Below are positions 1 to 7,842 of a stretch of DNA of 64,000 nucleotides, in pieces. This stretch comes from Flavobacterium sp. LHD-80. Its GTDB lineage: Bacteria; Bacteroidota; Bacteroidia; Flavobacteriales; Flavobacteriaceae. A model generated the notes under the pieces. The model had not been told where the DNA came from. It did no database searches and saw only the letters and a list, made by a program, of their open reading frames with translations. The number at the start of each line of letters is the position of its first letter. The stretch's first letter is position 1. The stretch spans positions 124,001 through 188,000 of the forward strand of contig NZ_JAVFVS010000001.1 of NCBI RefSeq assembly GCF_030929605.1. Direction: 5' to 3'. Position numbers and translations under genes: made by a program.

Positions 1-66
1 AGAATAAGTCGCTAATAAAGGCGCCTCATCAGTTAAGGTGTAAAAAATTTTTGAATTCTGTGTCAT
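1..66 (-). CDS. icd: Monomeric NADP-dependent isocitrate dehydrogenase, N-terminal fragment (cut by window edge)
   Basis: Reading leftwards from an ATG at 66-64, the 22 codons in the window encode an N-terminus containing TDEAPLLATYS. I recognise this as the hallmark start of the monomeric (about 740-residue) NADP-dependent isocitrate dehydrogenase, which converts isocitrate to 2-oxoglutarate in the TCA cycle. The rest lies outside the window. The ATG directly follows a run of 17 A residues on the coding strand, so no normal Shine-Dalgarno is visible, and a TAnnTTTG promoter lies about 80 bp upstream. The call rests on this short but highly characteristic motif. Confidence 0.8.
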   Translation of the reverse strand, partial: MTQNSKIFYTLTDEAPLLATYS

Positions 67-83
67 TTTTTTTTTTTTTTTTT
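66..83 (-). repeat. 18-nt homopolymeric A tract abutting the icd start codon
   Basis: The plus strand has 18 consecutive T. In the icd mRNA this is 17 A followed by the A of the AUG. Tracts of this length are prone to slippage, and this one occupies the ribosome-binding region. Confidence 0.9.
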
Positions 84-143
84 ATAAGCGTGTCGTCAAA
101 GGATGACGATATGAAAAGTATAGTCGGCTCAAAACGAGCGGAG

Positions 144-151
144 CAAATATA
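144..151 (-). promoter_or_regulatory. Bacteroidetes -7 promoter element for icd
   Basis: On the minus strand this reads TATATTTG, matching TAnnTTTG exactly. It implies a leader of about 70 nt that includes the poly-A tract before the icd ATG. No convincing -33 TTG was found. Confidence 0.5.
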
Positions 152-292
152 ATAAAAACAGTCCGAAATCGGTGTAGTTTTGTTTAGAAATGGAGGATTT
201 AACAGATTGTTATTTCATTCTCTTTAAATTGTCAAATCAATGGTTTTGATATTAAAAAATTACGGTTTTGATATTGGCCGAAATAAAGGCAT

Positions 293-332
293 AAAAAAAA
301 CTCGTTTCAAATGATATGAAACGAGTTTTTTA
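293..332. terminator. Bidirectional intrinsic terminator after rplS
   Basis: Ten-bp perfect stem (ACTCGTTTCA at 300-309 with its complement at 317-326), a 7-nt loop, and A/T runs on both sides. It lies 18 nt beyond the rplS stop and would end minus-strand transcription of rplS. Confidence 0.8.
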
Positions 333-350
333 TAACAAAGTGATAAATGA

Positions 351-701
351 TTATCTTCTTTTATCTTTAATCTTAGCTTTTTTACCAGTAAGTTCTCTGA
401 AGTAGAAAATTCTAGCTCTACGAACTGCACCTTTTTTGTTGATTTCGATTTTTTGTAAAGCTGGTAAGTTTACTGGGAAGATACGCTCAACTCCAATAGC
501 TCCAGACATTTTACGAATCGTGAAAGTTTCTGTGTTTCCAGAACCTCTTCTTTGAATAACAACTCCTTTAAAAAACTGAGTTCTTGTTTTTTCACCCTCT
601 TTAATTTCGTAGAAAACTGTGATAGTATCTCCAGCTCCAAACTCAGGGAAATCTTTTTTAGCAACGAATTCGTTTTGAACGAATTTTAATAAATCTGCCA
701 T
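351..701 (-). CDS. rplS: 50S ribosomal protein L19
   Basis: This 116-residue protein matches bacterial L19 over its whole length. It has the central FFKGVVIQRRGSGNTETFTI segment and the basic RRARIFYFRELTGKKAKIKD tail. L19 sits at the 30S-50S interface. The length is normal and the ATG at 701 is the only reasonable start. It lies between icd and trmD with its own -7 element (775-782) and a terminator, so it appears to be its own transcription unit. A leader of about 70 nt with a predicted structured core precedes it. Confidence 0.97.
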   Translation of the reverse strand: MADLLKFVQNEFVAKKDFPEFGAGDTITVFYEIKEGEKTRTQFFKGVVIQRRGSGNTETFTIRKMSGAIGVERIFPVNLPALQKIEINKKGAVRRARIFYFRELTGKKAKIKDKRR

Positions 702-729
702 GATAATTTTATTATTATAGTTTTATATA

Positions 730-763
730 GAGTAACATTCACGGATCTCGCCAGAGGTTAGTC
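730..763 (-). promoter_or_regulatory. Structured 5' leader of rplS (candidate r-protein autoregulatory element)
   Basis: In the rplS leader RNA, GACUAAC (763-757) can pair with GUUACUC (736-730) with one C-C mismatch. The pair encloses a small CUC-UGGC-GAG hairpin. Autoregulatory leaders are common for ribosomal protein genes. Here the structure was only drawn by eye. Confidence 0.4.
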
Positions 764-774
764 TAATTCGGGTG

Positions 775-782
775 CAAATGTA
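775..782 (-). promoter_or_regulatory. -7 promoter element for rplS
   Basis: Minus strand reads TACATTTG followed by CACCCG, fitting TAnnTTTGCAnC. It predicts a start of transcription near 771 and a leader of about 70 nt. Confidence 0.55.
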
Positions 783-848
783 GAAAATAATTATAAATTA
801 TGAATTATAAATTGTAAATTATTTTAAGTTGTTGATAAATTGATTGTT

Positions 849-938
849 AGTCTCAGTTTTCAGTGGTAGTTTTCAGTTTTTGCTGCATGAATTTAGCATC
901 TAAACTGAGAACTGAGACTGAGACTGAGACTGAAAACT
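849..938. repeat. Intergenic inverted heptad-type repeat (ACTGA family, copy 1)
   Basis: The left part consists of AGT-starting words (AGTCTC, AGTTTTC, AGTTTTT). The right part, 902-938, consists of the complementary ACTGAG and GAGACT words in short tandem. Together they can fold into a long imperfect hairpin directly 3' of trmD. Related arrays lie at 10770-10967, 16053-16250 and 47434-47596. Confidence 0.8.
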
Positions 939-940
939 AT

Positions 941-1621
941 TTAATGTTCTTCCAATAAATCTGGACGTCTATTTTTAGTGTGTTCGAACGCCTTGTCTTC
1001 GCGCCATTTATCAATTTTGGCTGCATGACCGCTGGTTAAAACTTCTGGAACTTTCCATCCTTTATAATCTGCGGGTCTTGTGTATATAGGTCCAGAAAGC
1101 AAATTATCCTGAAAACTGTCCGTCAAAGCTGAGGTTTCATCACTTAAAACACCAGGAATTAATCTAATTAATGCATCAGATAAAACGATCGCGCCTAATT
1201 CTCCGCCAGATAAAACATAATCACCAATCGAGATTTCTTTGGTAATAAAATGATCTCTTACTCTTTGATCAACACCTTTATAATGTCCGCATAAAATGAT
1301 TATGTTTTCATACATTGACATTGTGTTGGCCATTTTTTGATTCAGCGTTTCTCCGTCAGGCGACATATAAATGATTTCATCATATTCTCGCTGACTTTTT
1401 AAATGAGTTATACAATCGTCAATTGGCTGAATTGTCATTACCATTCCTGCGCCTCCTCCAAAAGGATAATCGTCGACACTTTTTTGTCTATTAGTACTAT
1501 AATCACGAAGATTGTGAAAATGTACTTCGACTAAACCTTTGTCAATGGCACGTTTCATAATTGAAGCTTCAAATGGGCTTCTTAATAATTCAGGTAAAAG
1601 TGTAATAATGTCAATTCGCAT
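941..1621 (-). CDS. trmD: tRNA (guanine-37-N1)-methyltransferase
   Basis: The protein has 226 residues and a typical TrmD N-terminus ([20 protein letters not shown]). The SPOUT trefoil-knot region includes [12 protein letters not shown] and [19 protein letters not shown] at about residues 110-145, the S-adenosylmethionine pocket. It methylates G37 of tRNAs and prevents +1 frameshifting. It is downstream of its own promoter (1647-1654) and next to rplS, a linkage seen in many bacteria. The 3' end runs into repeat 849-938. Confidence 0.97.
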   Translation of the reverse strand: MRIDIITLLPELLRSPFEASIMKRAIDKGLVEVHFHNLRDYSTNRQKSVDDYPFGGGAGMVMTIQPIDDCITHLKSQREYDEIIYMSPDGETLNQKMANTMSMYENIIILCGHYKGVDQRVRDHFITKEISIGDYVLSGGELGAIVLSDALIRLIPGVLSDETSALTDSFQDNLLSGPIYTRPADYKGWKVPEVLTSGHAAKIDKWREDKAFEHTKNRRPDLLEEH

Positions 1622-1646
1622 TTCGCTCTTTCAAAAGTTTTGGGTG

Positions 1647-1654
1647 CAAAGATA
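1647..1654 (-). promoter_or_regulatory. -7 promoter element for trmD
   Basis: Minus strand reads TATCTTTG followed by CACCC, an exact TAnnTTTGCAnC. It gives a leader of roughly 20 nt before the ATG at 1621. A second CAAAG word follows immediately at 1655. Confidence 0.6.
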
Positions 1655-1869
1655 CAAAGTAAATATGGAAGAAATTTAAAAAATGCCAGCTTGAACAAAT
1701 GTGAAATTAAATGGATTTTTTTGTATTTAATTAATTGCTTTTCAAATGAATAAATAATAATTATATAACATTTGAATGTTTTTATGTAATCCTTTTTTTA
1801 ATAATTTTAAGTACCATTACATAATTGTTTATGTGTAAAACTTTTGCCTTAAATCTAAATCTTGATCTA

Positions 1870-2229
1870 ATGAAAAAAATAATTGTATTGTGTGCTGTAA
1901 TGGTATTATGTGCATGCGCGAGCTCAAAAAATACGGGTGACAAATGGGTTGGTAAATCAAAACAAAATTTGATGAAAGCCTGGGGAACTCCAGTAAGGAC
2001 ATTTGATAATACAACAGATGGCGAAATATTGGTTTACGCAGATCAAGTTTATGAAAAAGATAAAGATCATGATTCAAGAATGGCAGGTCCGTTATATTGG
2101 AATTACGTTTATATTTATGTAGATAAATCTGGAAAAGTAGTTTCTTATAGAAATGAAAAACAAAATTATCCTCCACAATCTATTGATTCTGATAAATTAT
2201 CGGGGATGAGTTTGTTGACGGTGAAGTGA
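1870..2229 (+). CDS. Small secreted lipoprotein of unknown function
   Basis: A longer frame opens at 1825, but the signal peptide begins at the ATG at 1870 (MKKIIVLCAVMVLCACASS), so that start is preferred and gives 119 residues. A hydrophobic stretch ends in a lipobox-like LCAC, predicting a lipid-anchored periplasmic or outer-membrane protein. The segment WVGKSKQNLMKAWGTPVRTF resembles the xxLxxxWGxPxx theme of small SmpA/BamE-type lipoproteins, but the match is too short to assign a role. It stands alone and no partner is evident. Confidence 0.75.
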   Translation: MKKIIVLCAVMVLCACASSKNTGDKWVGKSKQNLMKAWGTPVRTFDNTTDGEILVYADQVYEKDKDHDSRMAGPLYWNYVYIYVDKSGKVVSYRNEKQNYPPQSIDSDKLSGMSLLTVK

Positions 2230-2322
2230 TTTCGAAGCATAATTTTTCAGTAAAGAATTTTATTTCGTTTATAAATAAATGGTATTTTTAAAGGTTCAAT
2301 TTAAAAATAGCGCCAATTAAGA

Positions 2323-2856
2323 ATGTCTTCTCAAAAAATAAAAATCTTCGCAATTAATGGCAGTACTAGAAAAAATGCCAGCAATTTTAAAATTCTAAAA
2401 CATATTTCAGAAAATTTAAAATCACAATTTGAGGTTGAAATTTTTGAAAAATTAGATCGATTACCACATTTTAATCCTGATCTTGATCAAGAAAAAGCAC
2501 CAGAAAGCGTAATTCATTTCAGAAATAAAGTTGCCCAGGCAGATGGTATCTTGATCTGTACTCCAGAATATGTTTTCAGTTTACCAGGAACTTTAAAGAA
2601 TGCTTTAGAATGGTGTGTTTCGACGACTGTTTTTTCAGGGAAAAAGTCGGGACTTATCACAGCTTCGGCGTCTGGTGAAATGGCGCATGACCAACTTTTG
2701 CTTATTATGAAAACGGTTGAAGCTAAATTCGACAACACTTCAACATTATTGATACAAGGTGTTCGCGGAAAAATAGATAACGAAGGAAAAATCACAAATC
2801 TCGACACAGAAAAGGCGCTTGCCAACTTTATCACTAATTTTCAAAATCAATTTTAG
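2323..2856 (+). CDS. NAD(P)H-dependent FMN reductase family protein
   Basis: A 177-residue flavodoxin-fold protein. The N-terminal loop INGSTRKNASNFKIL (about residues 12-26) binds the FMN phosphate. The segment TPEYVFSLPGTLKNALEWCV (about 82-101) corresponds to the conserved PEYNxSxPGxLKNAID motif of NADPH-dependent FMN and azo reductases. It probably reduces flavin, quinones or similar acceptors in the cytosol. Full family length. Followed by an unrelated exported protein, with no clear operon. Confidence 0.85.
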   Translation: MSSQKIKIFAINGSTRKNASNFKILKHISENLKSQFEVEIFEKLDRLPHFNPDLDQEKAPESVIHFRNKVAQADGILICTPEYVFSLPGTLKNALEWCVSTTVFSGKKSGLITASASGEMAHDQLLLIMKTVEAKFDNTSTLLIQGVRGKIDNEGKITNLDTEKALANFITNFQNQF

Positions 2857-2918
2857 ATTGATTTGTGCAGTATTTCAATAAAAAGACTAGTTTTACTTTT
2901 AGATTTATTGAGATTCAA

Positions 2919-3791
2919 ATGATAACGAGAAGAAACTTTATTATAAATACTGGCTTGGCTGCAACTGCGGTTTTAGCGCTGCCTTCATTAGCTTTTACTA
3001 TGAACAAAAAAGAAATAGGTTTGCAGTTATATACATTGCGTGATGAACTTCCTAAAGATGTAAAATCGACTTTAGAAAAAGTAGCAAAAGCGGGTTATAC
3101 AACTGTCGAAACATATGGTTTTTCTATAAAAGATCAATTTTGGGGATTATCGCCAAAGGATTTAAAAAAGATTTTGGATGATAATGATTTAAAAGCAGTT
3201 AGTGGTCATTATAATTTAGGAAGTTATTTATACGATGGAAATACAGCCGAACTTATTGCTGCAATTGAAGCCGCAAAAGTTTTGAAAAACGAATTCCTAA
3301 CCGTTCCATGGGTCGATGAACCCTTTAGAAAAACTATAGAGAATTATAAAACTATTGCTTTGCGTTTAAACGAAGCGGCTAAAATGTGCAAAAAAGCAGG
3401 TCTTAAATTAGCATATCATAATCACGATTTTGAATTTCAAAAACATGACGGCGTTACGGGTTATGAAATCTTGTTAAAGGAAACGGACAAAGATTTAGTT
3501 TACTTTGAATTGGATTTATACTGGGTAGCAAGATCTGGAAATGATTCTTTAAAATTGTTTAAAGAAAATCCGGGTCGTTTCAAAATGTGGCATATAAAAG
3601 ATATGGATAAAGCAAACCAAGCGCTGAATACTGAAGTTGGTTCAGGATTAATTGATTTTAAGCCTTTATTTGCAGCAGCAAAACAATCAGGAATGATTCA
3701 TTTTTTTGTTGAACAGGAAAATAATTTTGCAGCTAATGCTTTTGAATCCATAAAAACTAGCTGTGATTTTATTGCGAAAAATCTAATTTAA
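2919..3791 (+). CDS. Tat-exported sugar phosphate isomerase/epimerase-like protein
   Basis: The start at 2919 (MITRRNFIINTG) is preferred over the longer frame from 2865 because it begins directly at a twin-arginine signal. The mature part is a xylose-isomerase-like TIM barrel. GLQLYTLRDEL opens the barrel, and YHNHDFEF, FELDLYW, WHIKDMD and FVEQE supply the usual metal-binding His, Glu and Asp residues (about residues 150-275). Periplasmic members of this family are frequent in Bacteroidetes and presumably act on sugars. The substrate cannot be told from the sequence. Confidence 0.85.
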   Translation: MITRRNFIINTGLAATAVLALPSLAFTMNKKEIGLQLYTLRDELPKDVKSTLEKVAKAGYTTVETYGFSIKDQFWGLSPKDLKKILDDNDLKAVSGHYNLGSYLYDGNTAELIAAIEAAKVLKNEFLTVPWVDEPFRKTIENYKTIALRLNEAAKMCKKAGLKLAYHNHDFEFQKHDGVTGYEILLKETDKDLVYFELDLYWVARSGNDSLKLFKENPGRFKMWHIKDMDKANQALNTEVGSGLIDFKPLFAAAKQSGMIHFFVEQENNFAANAFESIKTSCDFIAKNLI

Positions 3792-3805
3792 TTTATTGGT
3801 AATTT

Positions 3806-4708
3806 ATGAAGAAAGTTCTTTTTCTGATAGTTGCGATTCTTTGTTCATGTCAATCAAATAAAAAAGAAAATTCAGGAGGAAATCCGGAATTAAATTTAAC
3901 TCCAAATCCATATTTCACAGCAATTAAAGTCAATGACGTAAAGCTTGGTAAGCCGGTTTTTGGCGATTGGTTGTATTCGCATCCAGAAAAAGGGCAGAGT
4001 TTTGAGCAATTCATAAATACAAAACATATTGTACCAACAAAAGAAGAAAATATTATTTATTTGCAACCAATAGGAGAATTCGATTCGTTGAAAGTCAAAC
4101 AAATTGAATTGGTTCGTCAATATTTAGAACTATTTTTTCAGTTGAAAACAAAGGTTTTGAAAGAGGTTTCAAATGATATTATTCCCAAACATGTTAGAAG
4201 AAAAGGAGAGCTTGGTCAAGAGCAATTTTTGGCAGGATATATTTTAGACAGTGTTTTAAAGAACGAAAAACATGATAAAGGGATTGCTTTAATGGCGATA
4301 ACAGAAAAAGATTTGTATCCAAAACCAGAATGGAATTATGTTTTTGGGCTTGCGTCTTATAGAGATAAAATCGCTGTAAGTTCGATTCACAGGCTGTATG
4401 ACAAAAAAATGGAAGGAGCAGATTTTAGTTTATGTTTAGAGCGATTGCTTAAAATTTGTTCGCATGAAATTGGACATATGTTTGGTCTGCATCATTGCAT
4501 TGAGGCCGATTGCGTGATGAATGGCACGAATAGTTTGTCTGAAACAGATGAACATTCACTCAGATTGTGTTCGCTCTGCCAAAGAAAACTAAATTCAGGA
4601 TTCAAATATGATAATGTAAAAAGGCTGAAAGAATTAGAAGAGTATTTTAAAGAAAATAACCTGGCAGACGGATTAGCATTAATGAAAAAAGATATTGAAA
4701 AAATTTAA
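3806..4708 (+). CDS. Archaemetzincin-like zinc metalloprotease, predicted lipoprotein
   Basis: The protein has 300 residues and a signal peptide ending in ILCSCQS, a Bacteroidetes-type lipobox. Around residues 218-229 it has HEIGHMFGLHHC, followed by DCVMN and the pair RLCSLC. This is the archaemetzincin signature: HExxHxxGxxHC plus four Cys for a second zinc. A Met follows the third ligand, as in metzincins. It is expected to be an envelope-anchored peptidase with unknown substrates. Most archaemetzincins I know of are cytosolic, so the lipoprotein signal is noteworthy. The next gene starts 11 nt downstream and may be co-transcribed. Confidence 0.85.
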   Translation: MKKVLFLIVAILCSCQSNKKENSGGNPELNLTPNPYFTAIKVNDVKLGKPVFGDWLYSHPEKGQSFEQFINTKHIVPTKEENIIYLQPIGEFDSLKVKQIELVRQYLELFFQLKTKVLKEVSNDIIPKHVRRKGELGQEQFLAGYILDSVLKNEKHDKGIALMAITEKDLYPKPEWNYVFGLASYRDKIAVSSIHRLYDKKMEGADFSLCLERLLKICSHEIGHMFGLHHCIEADCVMNGTNSLSETDEHSLRLCSLCQRKLNSGFKYDNVKRLKELEEYFKENNLADGLALMKKDIEKI

Positions 4709-4718
4709 AAAGAATAAA

Positions 4719-5060
4719 ATGGCAACGAGCAAAGAATTTATAAAAGGTGACGATATAGAATGGGAAGTAGTAGGCGAAGGAATTAAACGCAAAATTTTGG
4801 CTTTTGATGACCGAATTATGCTTGTAAATGTTCATTTTGAAAAAGGTGGCATCGGCGTCCTGCACGATCATTACCATTCGCAGGTAACTTATATTGCGAG
4901 TGGAAAATTTGATGTAACTATAAGCGGTGTAACAGAAACTTTAAAAGAAGGAGACAGTTTTTATATTCCGCCTCACGCTGTTCATGGCGTTGTTTGTCTT
5001 GAAACCGGAATGCTTACAGATGTTTTTAGCCCTGTCCGCGAAGATTTTTTAAAATCTTAA
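4719..5060 (+). CDS. Small cupin-domain protein
   Basis: The start at 4719 (MATSKEFIKG) is preferred. The frame open from 4695 overlaps the previous gene and adds only a Lys-rich tail. The 113-residue product is a single cupin barrel. HDHYHSQVTYIASGKFDVTI supplies metal-binding His residues and the acidic ligand is replaced by Gln. The second motif is FYIPPHAVHGV. Such proteins are often metal-dependent isomerases, dioxygenases or small-ligand binders. The substrate is unknown. Confidence 0.85.
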   Translation: MATSKEFIKGDDIEWEVVGEGIKRKILAFDDRIMLVNVHFEKGGIGVLHDHYHSQVTYIASGKFDVTISGVTETLKEGDSFYIPPHAVHGVVCLETGMLTDVFSPVREDFLKS

Positions 5061-5152
5061 AAGTCAGTGATATTGGTGCAAAAATATCCTGATCGTAACT
5101 TGAATTTGAAAAATTTATAGATTTTTTAAAGTTTTGCTAAAGATTAGAGTGG

Positions 5153-5160
5153 TATTTTTG
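5153..5160 (+). promoter_or_regulatory. -7 promoter element for the MFS transporter gene
   Basis: TATTTTTG followed by CACC, with a TTTTG about 16 nt upstream as the -33. The element ends four bases before the ATG at 5165, so the transcript is predicted to be leaderless or nearly so. Confidence 0.6.
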
Positions 5161-5164
5161 CACC

Positions 5165-6337
5165 ATGAATTTATCTAAAACCAATGTCTTGTTTATGGCA
5201 GTTTGCACTGGTCTTATAGTTGCAAATCTTTATTACTGCCAGCCTTTGATTGTTTTAATTGCCAACGAATTTAAAATTCCCGAAGCCAGCGCTGGAACAA
5301 TAACGTACCTTACGCAGGCTGGTTATGCAATTGGTCTCTTTTTTATGGTGCCACTTGGTGACAAATTAGAGCGTAAAAAACAAATTTTGATTACCACTTT
5401 TGCTTCTGTAATCGCGCTATTGATTGCTGCAACAGCCAAAAGTTTTCTTATTTTACAAATCGCTTCTTTATTGATTGGAATCACATCGATTGTGCCACAG
5501 CTTATTTTGCCTTTGGCAGCTTCTTTAAGTACGCCAGAACAGCGTGGAAAAGTTATCGGAACAATTATGAGTGGTTTATTGGTCGGAATTTTGCTTTCCA
5601 GAACTTTAAGCGGACTTATTGGCCAAGTCTTAGGCTGGAGATCGATGTTTTATATCGCTGCCGGAATTTGTCTTTTGATCTTTTTCGTGATTCAAAATAA
5701 ATTTCCAGTTAATAAACCACAGTTTCAAGGAACTTACGGGCAATTGATTCAATCCTTATTTGCACTTATAAAAACACAGCCGGTTTTACGCGAAGCCACA
5801 GCAATTAACGTGTTCAGTTTTGCTCAGTTTGGTGCTTTTTGGACTACAATGGTTTTATTGCTTTCCGGCGAACCGTTTGGTTTTAATAGTGCTACAATTG
5901 GTTTATTCGGAATTGTAGGTGCTTCTGGAGCTTTGGCGGCGCCTTTGGTTGGTAAAATTGGAGATAAAGGAAATTCTAGAATTGCCGTTGGTTATGGTTG
6001 TTTATTGATCTTGATAAGCTTTCTCATTTTTTATTTTTCGATAGAAAGCGTAATCGGAATTGCGATTGGAATTGTATTTATTGATATAGGAATTCAAGGT
6101 GTTCACATTTCAAATCAAACCCGAGTTTATTCATTATTGCCAGAAGCTAGAAACAGGTTAAACACAGTTTTCATGTCGTTTAGCTTTTTAGGAACTGCTG
6201 CCGGATCTGCGTACGGGTTATTACTTTGGAAATTGGGAGGATGGCATGCAGTTGCACTTGGATGTGTTGGCTTATCAGCATTGGCATTTGTCGTTTATGG
6301 ACTTACTTATAAATCTAAAAATAGAAAGACAAATTGA
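5165..6337 (+). CDS. Major facilitator superfamily transporter
   Basis: A 390-residue polytopic protein with about twelve hydrophobic segments. The conserved loop between helices 2 and 3 appears as PLGDKLERKKQI (about residues 62-73). The overall pattern resembles DHA1-type drug or arabinose-like efflux permeases (YgaY/AraJ group). It is expected to export small molecules across the inner membrane by proton antiport. Substrate unknown. No regulator is adjacent. The predicted leaderless start is unusual for a membrane protein. Confidence 0.85.
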   Translation: MNLSKTNVLFMAVCTGLIVANLYYCQPLIVLIANEFKIPEASAGTITYLTQAGYAIGLFFMVPLGDKLERKKQILITTFASVIALLIAATAKSFLILQIASLLIGITSIVPQLILPLAASLSTPEQRGKVIGTIMSGLLVGILLSRTLSGLIGQVLGWRSMFYIAAGICLLIFFVIQNKFPVNKPQFQGTYGQLIQSLFALIKTQPVLREATAINVFSFAQFGAFWTTMVLLLSGEPFGFNSATIGLFGIVGASGALAAPLVGKIGDKGNSRIAVGYGCLLILISFLIFYFSIESVIGIAIGIVFIDIGIQGVHISNQTRVYSLLPEARNRLNTVFMSFSFLGTAAGSAYGLLLWKLGGWHAVALGCVGLSALAFVVYGLTYKSKNRKTN

Positions 6338-6352
6338 TAAATAATTAATTTG

Positions 6353-6360
6353 TAAATTTG
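6353..6360 (+). promoter_or_regulatory. -7 promoter element for the cyclophilin-FKBP gene
   Basis: TAAATTTG followed by CATTC, with ATTG 16 nt upstream as a possible -33. It lies at the 5' edge of the longest open frame (TTG at 6358), which shows that translation starts at the ATG at 6385. Confidence 0.6.
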
Positions 6361-6384
6361 CATTCGAATAAAAAAAAATACAAC

Positions 6385-7317
6385 ATGGAAAACGGAATAT
6401 ACGCTAAATTTAATACTAGCAAAGGTTCGATTTTAGTAAAATTGACGCACGATTTGACACCAGGAACTGTAGGAAACTTTGTTGCTCTTGCAGAAGGAAA
6501 TATGGAAAATAAAGTGAAACCTCAAGGACAAAAATTCTATGACGGATTAAACTTTCACAGAGTAATTGCTGATTTCATGATTCAGGGTGGATGTCCTAAA
6601 GGAACTGGAACTGGAGATCCTGGATATAAATTTGATGACGAATTCATTCCAAGTTTAAAACACGATCGTCCGGGAGTTTTGTCTATGGCAAACTCAGGTC
6701 CTGGAACTAACGGTTCTCAATTTTTCATCACGCACGTTCCAACTCCTTGGTTAGACGGAAAACATACAGTTTTTGGTCATGTAGTAGAAGGACAAGATAT
6801 TGTTGATGCTGTTGCTCAAGGTGATGCTCTTGAAACTTTAGAAATCATTAGAGTTGGAGAAGAAGCTCAAAAATGGAATGCTATTGAAGCTTTTATCGGT
6901 TTAAAAGGTGCACGTCTAAAAAGAGAAGCGGCTTTAAAAGCAGAATCTGAAGCAAAAATGGAGCAATTAGCTGCTGGTTTTGATAAAACTGAAAGCGGTT
7001 TACGTTATAAAATGATTCAAAAAGGAGAAGGTAAAAGAGCTGAAGCAGGAAAAACAGTTTCTGTTCACTACGAAGGTTCTTTAGAAAACGGAAAAGTTTT
7101 TGATTCTTCTTACCCAAGAAAAAAACCAATCGAATTTAAATTAGGAATTGGACAAGTTATCGAAGGATGGGACGAAGGTATTGCTTTATTACAAGTTGGA
7201 GACAAAGCTCGTTTTGTAATTCCATCTGATTTAGCTTACGGACCATCAGGTGCTGGAGGAGTTATTCCACCAAACGCAACTTTGATTTTTGACGTTGAAT
7301 TAATGGACGTTAAATAA
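6385..7317 (+). CDS. Two-domain peptidyl-prolyl isomerase: cyclophilin fused to FKBP
   Basis: The start at 6385 is chosen because the promoter overlaps the earlier possible start. The 310-residue protein begins with a cyclophilin domain (about residues 5-155) containing [29 protein letters not shown] and [10 protein letters not shown]. It ends with an FKBP domain (about 215-310) containing [34 protein letters not shown] and [21 protein letters not shown] charged helical linker joins them. Both catalyse proline cis-trans isomerisation. The fusion is typical of flavobacteria. No signal peptide is seen, so it is probably cytosolic. A strong terminator follows. Confidence 0.93.
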   Translation: MENGIYAKFNTSKGSILVKLTHDLTPGTVGNFVALAEGNMENKVKPQGQKFYDGLNFHRVIADFMIQGGCPKGTGTGDPGYKFDDEFIPSLKHDRPGVLSMANSGPGTNGSQFFITHVPTPWLDGKHTVFGHVVEGQDIVDAVAQGDALETLEIIRVGEEAQKWNAIEAFIGLKGARLKREAALKAESEAKMEQLAAGFDKTESGLRYKMIQKGEGKRAEAGKTVSVHYEGSLENGKVFDSSYPRKKPIEFKLGIGQVIEGWDEGIALLQVGDKARFVIPSDLAYGPSGAGGVIPPNATLIFDVELMDVK

Positions 7318-7352
7318 GAATATAAGAGCAATTTAGTATTATTTTAAATAGT

Positions 7353-7385
7353 AATCCCATATGCCGCGGCATATGGGATTTTTTT
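7353..7385 (+). terminator. Strong intrinsic terminator (28-nt perfect palindrome)
   Basis: AATCCCATATGCCG is followed immediately by its complement (7353-7380), then a T run to 7385. It ends the cyclophilin-FKBP transcript. Confidence 0.85.
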
Positions 7386-7417
7386 ATATTTACTTAAAAT
7401 AAAAACAAACCAAAGCA

Positions 7418-7735
7418 ATGAAATCAAAAATTTTAACTTTAACCGCAGCAGTGCTATTACTAGTTTCGTGCGGTACAAAAAAAGCGCCTGCAGCTCCTGT
7501 TGCACCAGCAGCGCCTGCGGTTACTGAAACTGTAAAAGCAAAGGAATTAACTCCAGAACTTGCTGCAGGGAAAAGCTTATATGAAAACAGCTGTGCAAAA
7601 TGTCATAAGTTGTACGAGCCGACGAAATTTACGAAAGAAGAATGGCAACCAATTTTGGTTCGCATGCAGAAGAAAGCAAAAGTAGATGATACTAATATGG
7701 CTTCGATAACAAATTATATCCACTCGCAATTGTAA
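7418..7735 (+). CDS. Small lipid-anchored c-type cytochrome
   Basis: The protein has 105 residues. The signal peptide ends in the lipobox LVSCG, a Pro/Ala-rich linker follows, and a mini cytochrome domain carries one CAKCH haem-binding motif at about residues 69-73. The downstream Met residues (VRMQKKA, DDTNMASI) are candidate sixth ligands. It is probably a periplasm-facing electron carrier. It has its own terminator and no co-transcribed oxidase gene, so its partner is unknown. Confidence 0.88.
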   Translation: MKSKILTLTAAVLLLVSCGTKKAPAAPVAPAAPAVTETVKAKELTPELAAGKSLYENSCAKCHKLYEPTKFTKEEWQPILVRMQKKAKVDDTNMASITNYIHSQL

Positions 7736-7762
7736 TAATTTGCAGTTAAACAAAAACAAAAA

Positions 7763-7788
7763 AACTATTCAGAATTGAATAGTTTTTT
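7763..7788 (+). terminator. Intrinsic terminator after the cytochrome gene
   Basis: Nine-bp stem (AACTATTCA with its complement), a 4-nt loop, then seven T. Confidence 0.75.
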
Positions 7789-7805
7789 TGTTTTCAGACA
7801 GATAT

Positions 7806-7836
7806 AAAAAAACACCTTCATATAAATGAGGTGTTT
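7806..7836 (-). terminator. Intrinsic terminator after the Gre-like gene
   Basis: The stem pairs AACACCT(T)CAT with ATGAGGTGTT (one bulge). On the minus strand it is followed by a T run, just past the stop at 7843. Confidence 0.65.
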
Positions 7837-7842
7837 AAAAGT

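Noticed and set aside
1825..1869. N-terminal extension of the small lipoprotein
   Set aside because: The added 15 residues would precede and disrupt a complete signal peptide that begins at 1870.
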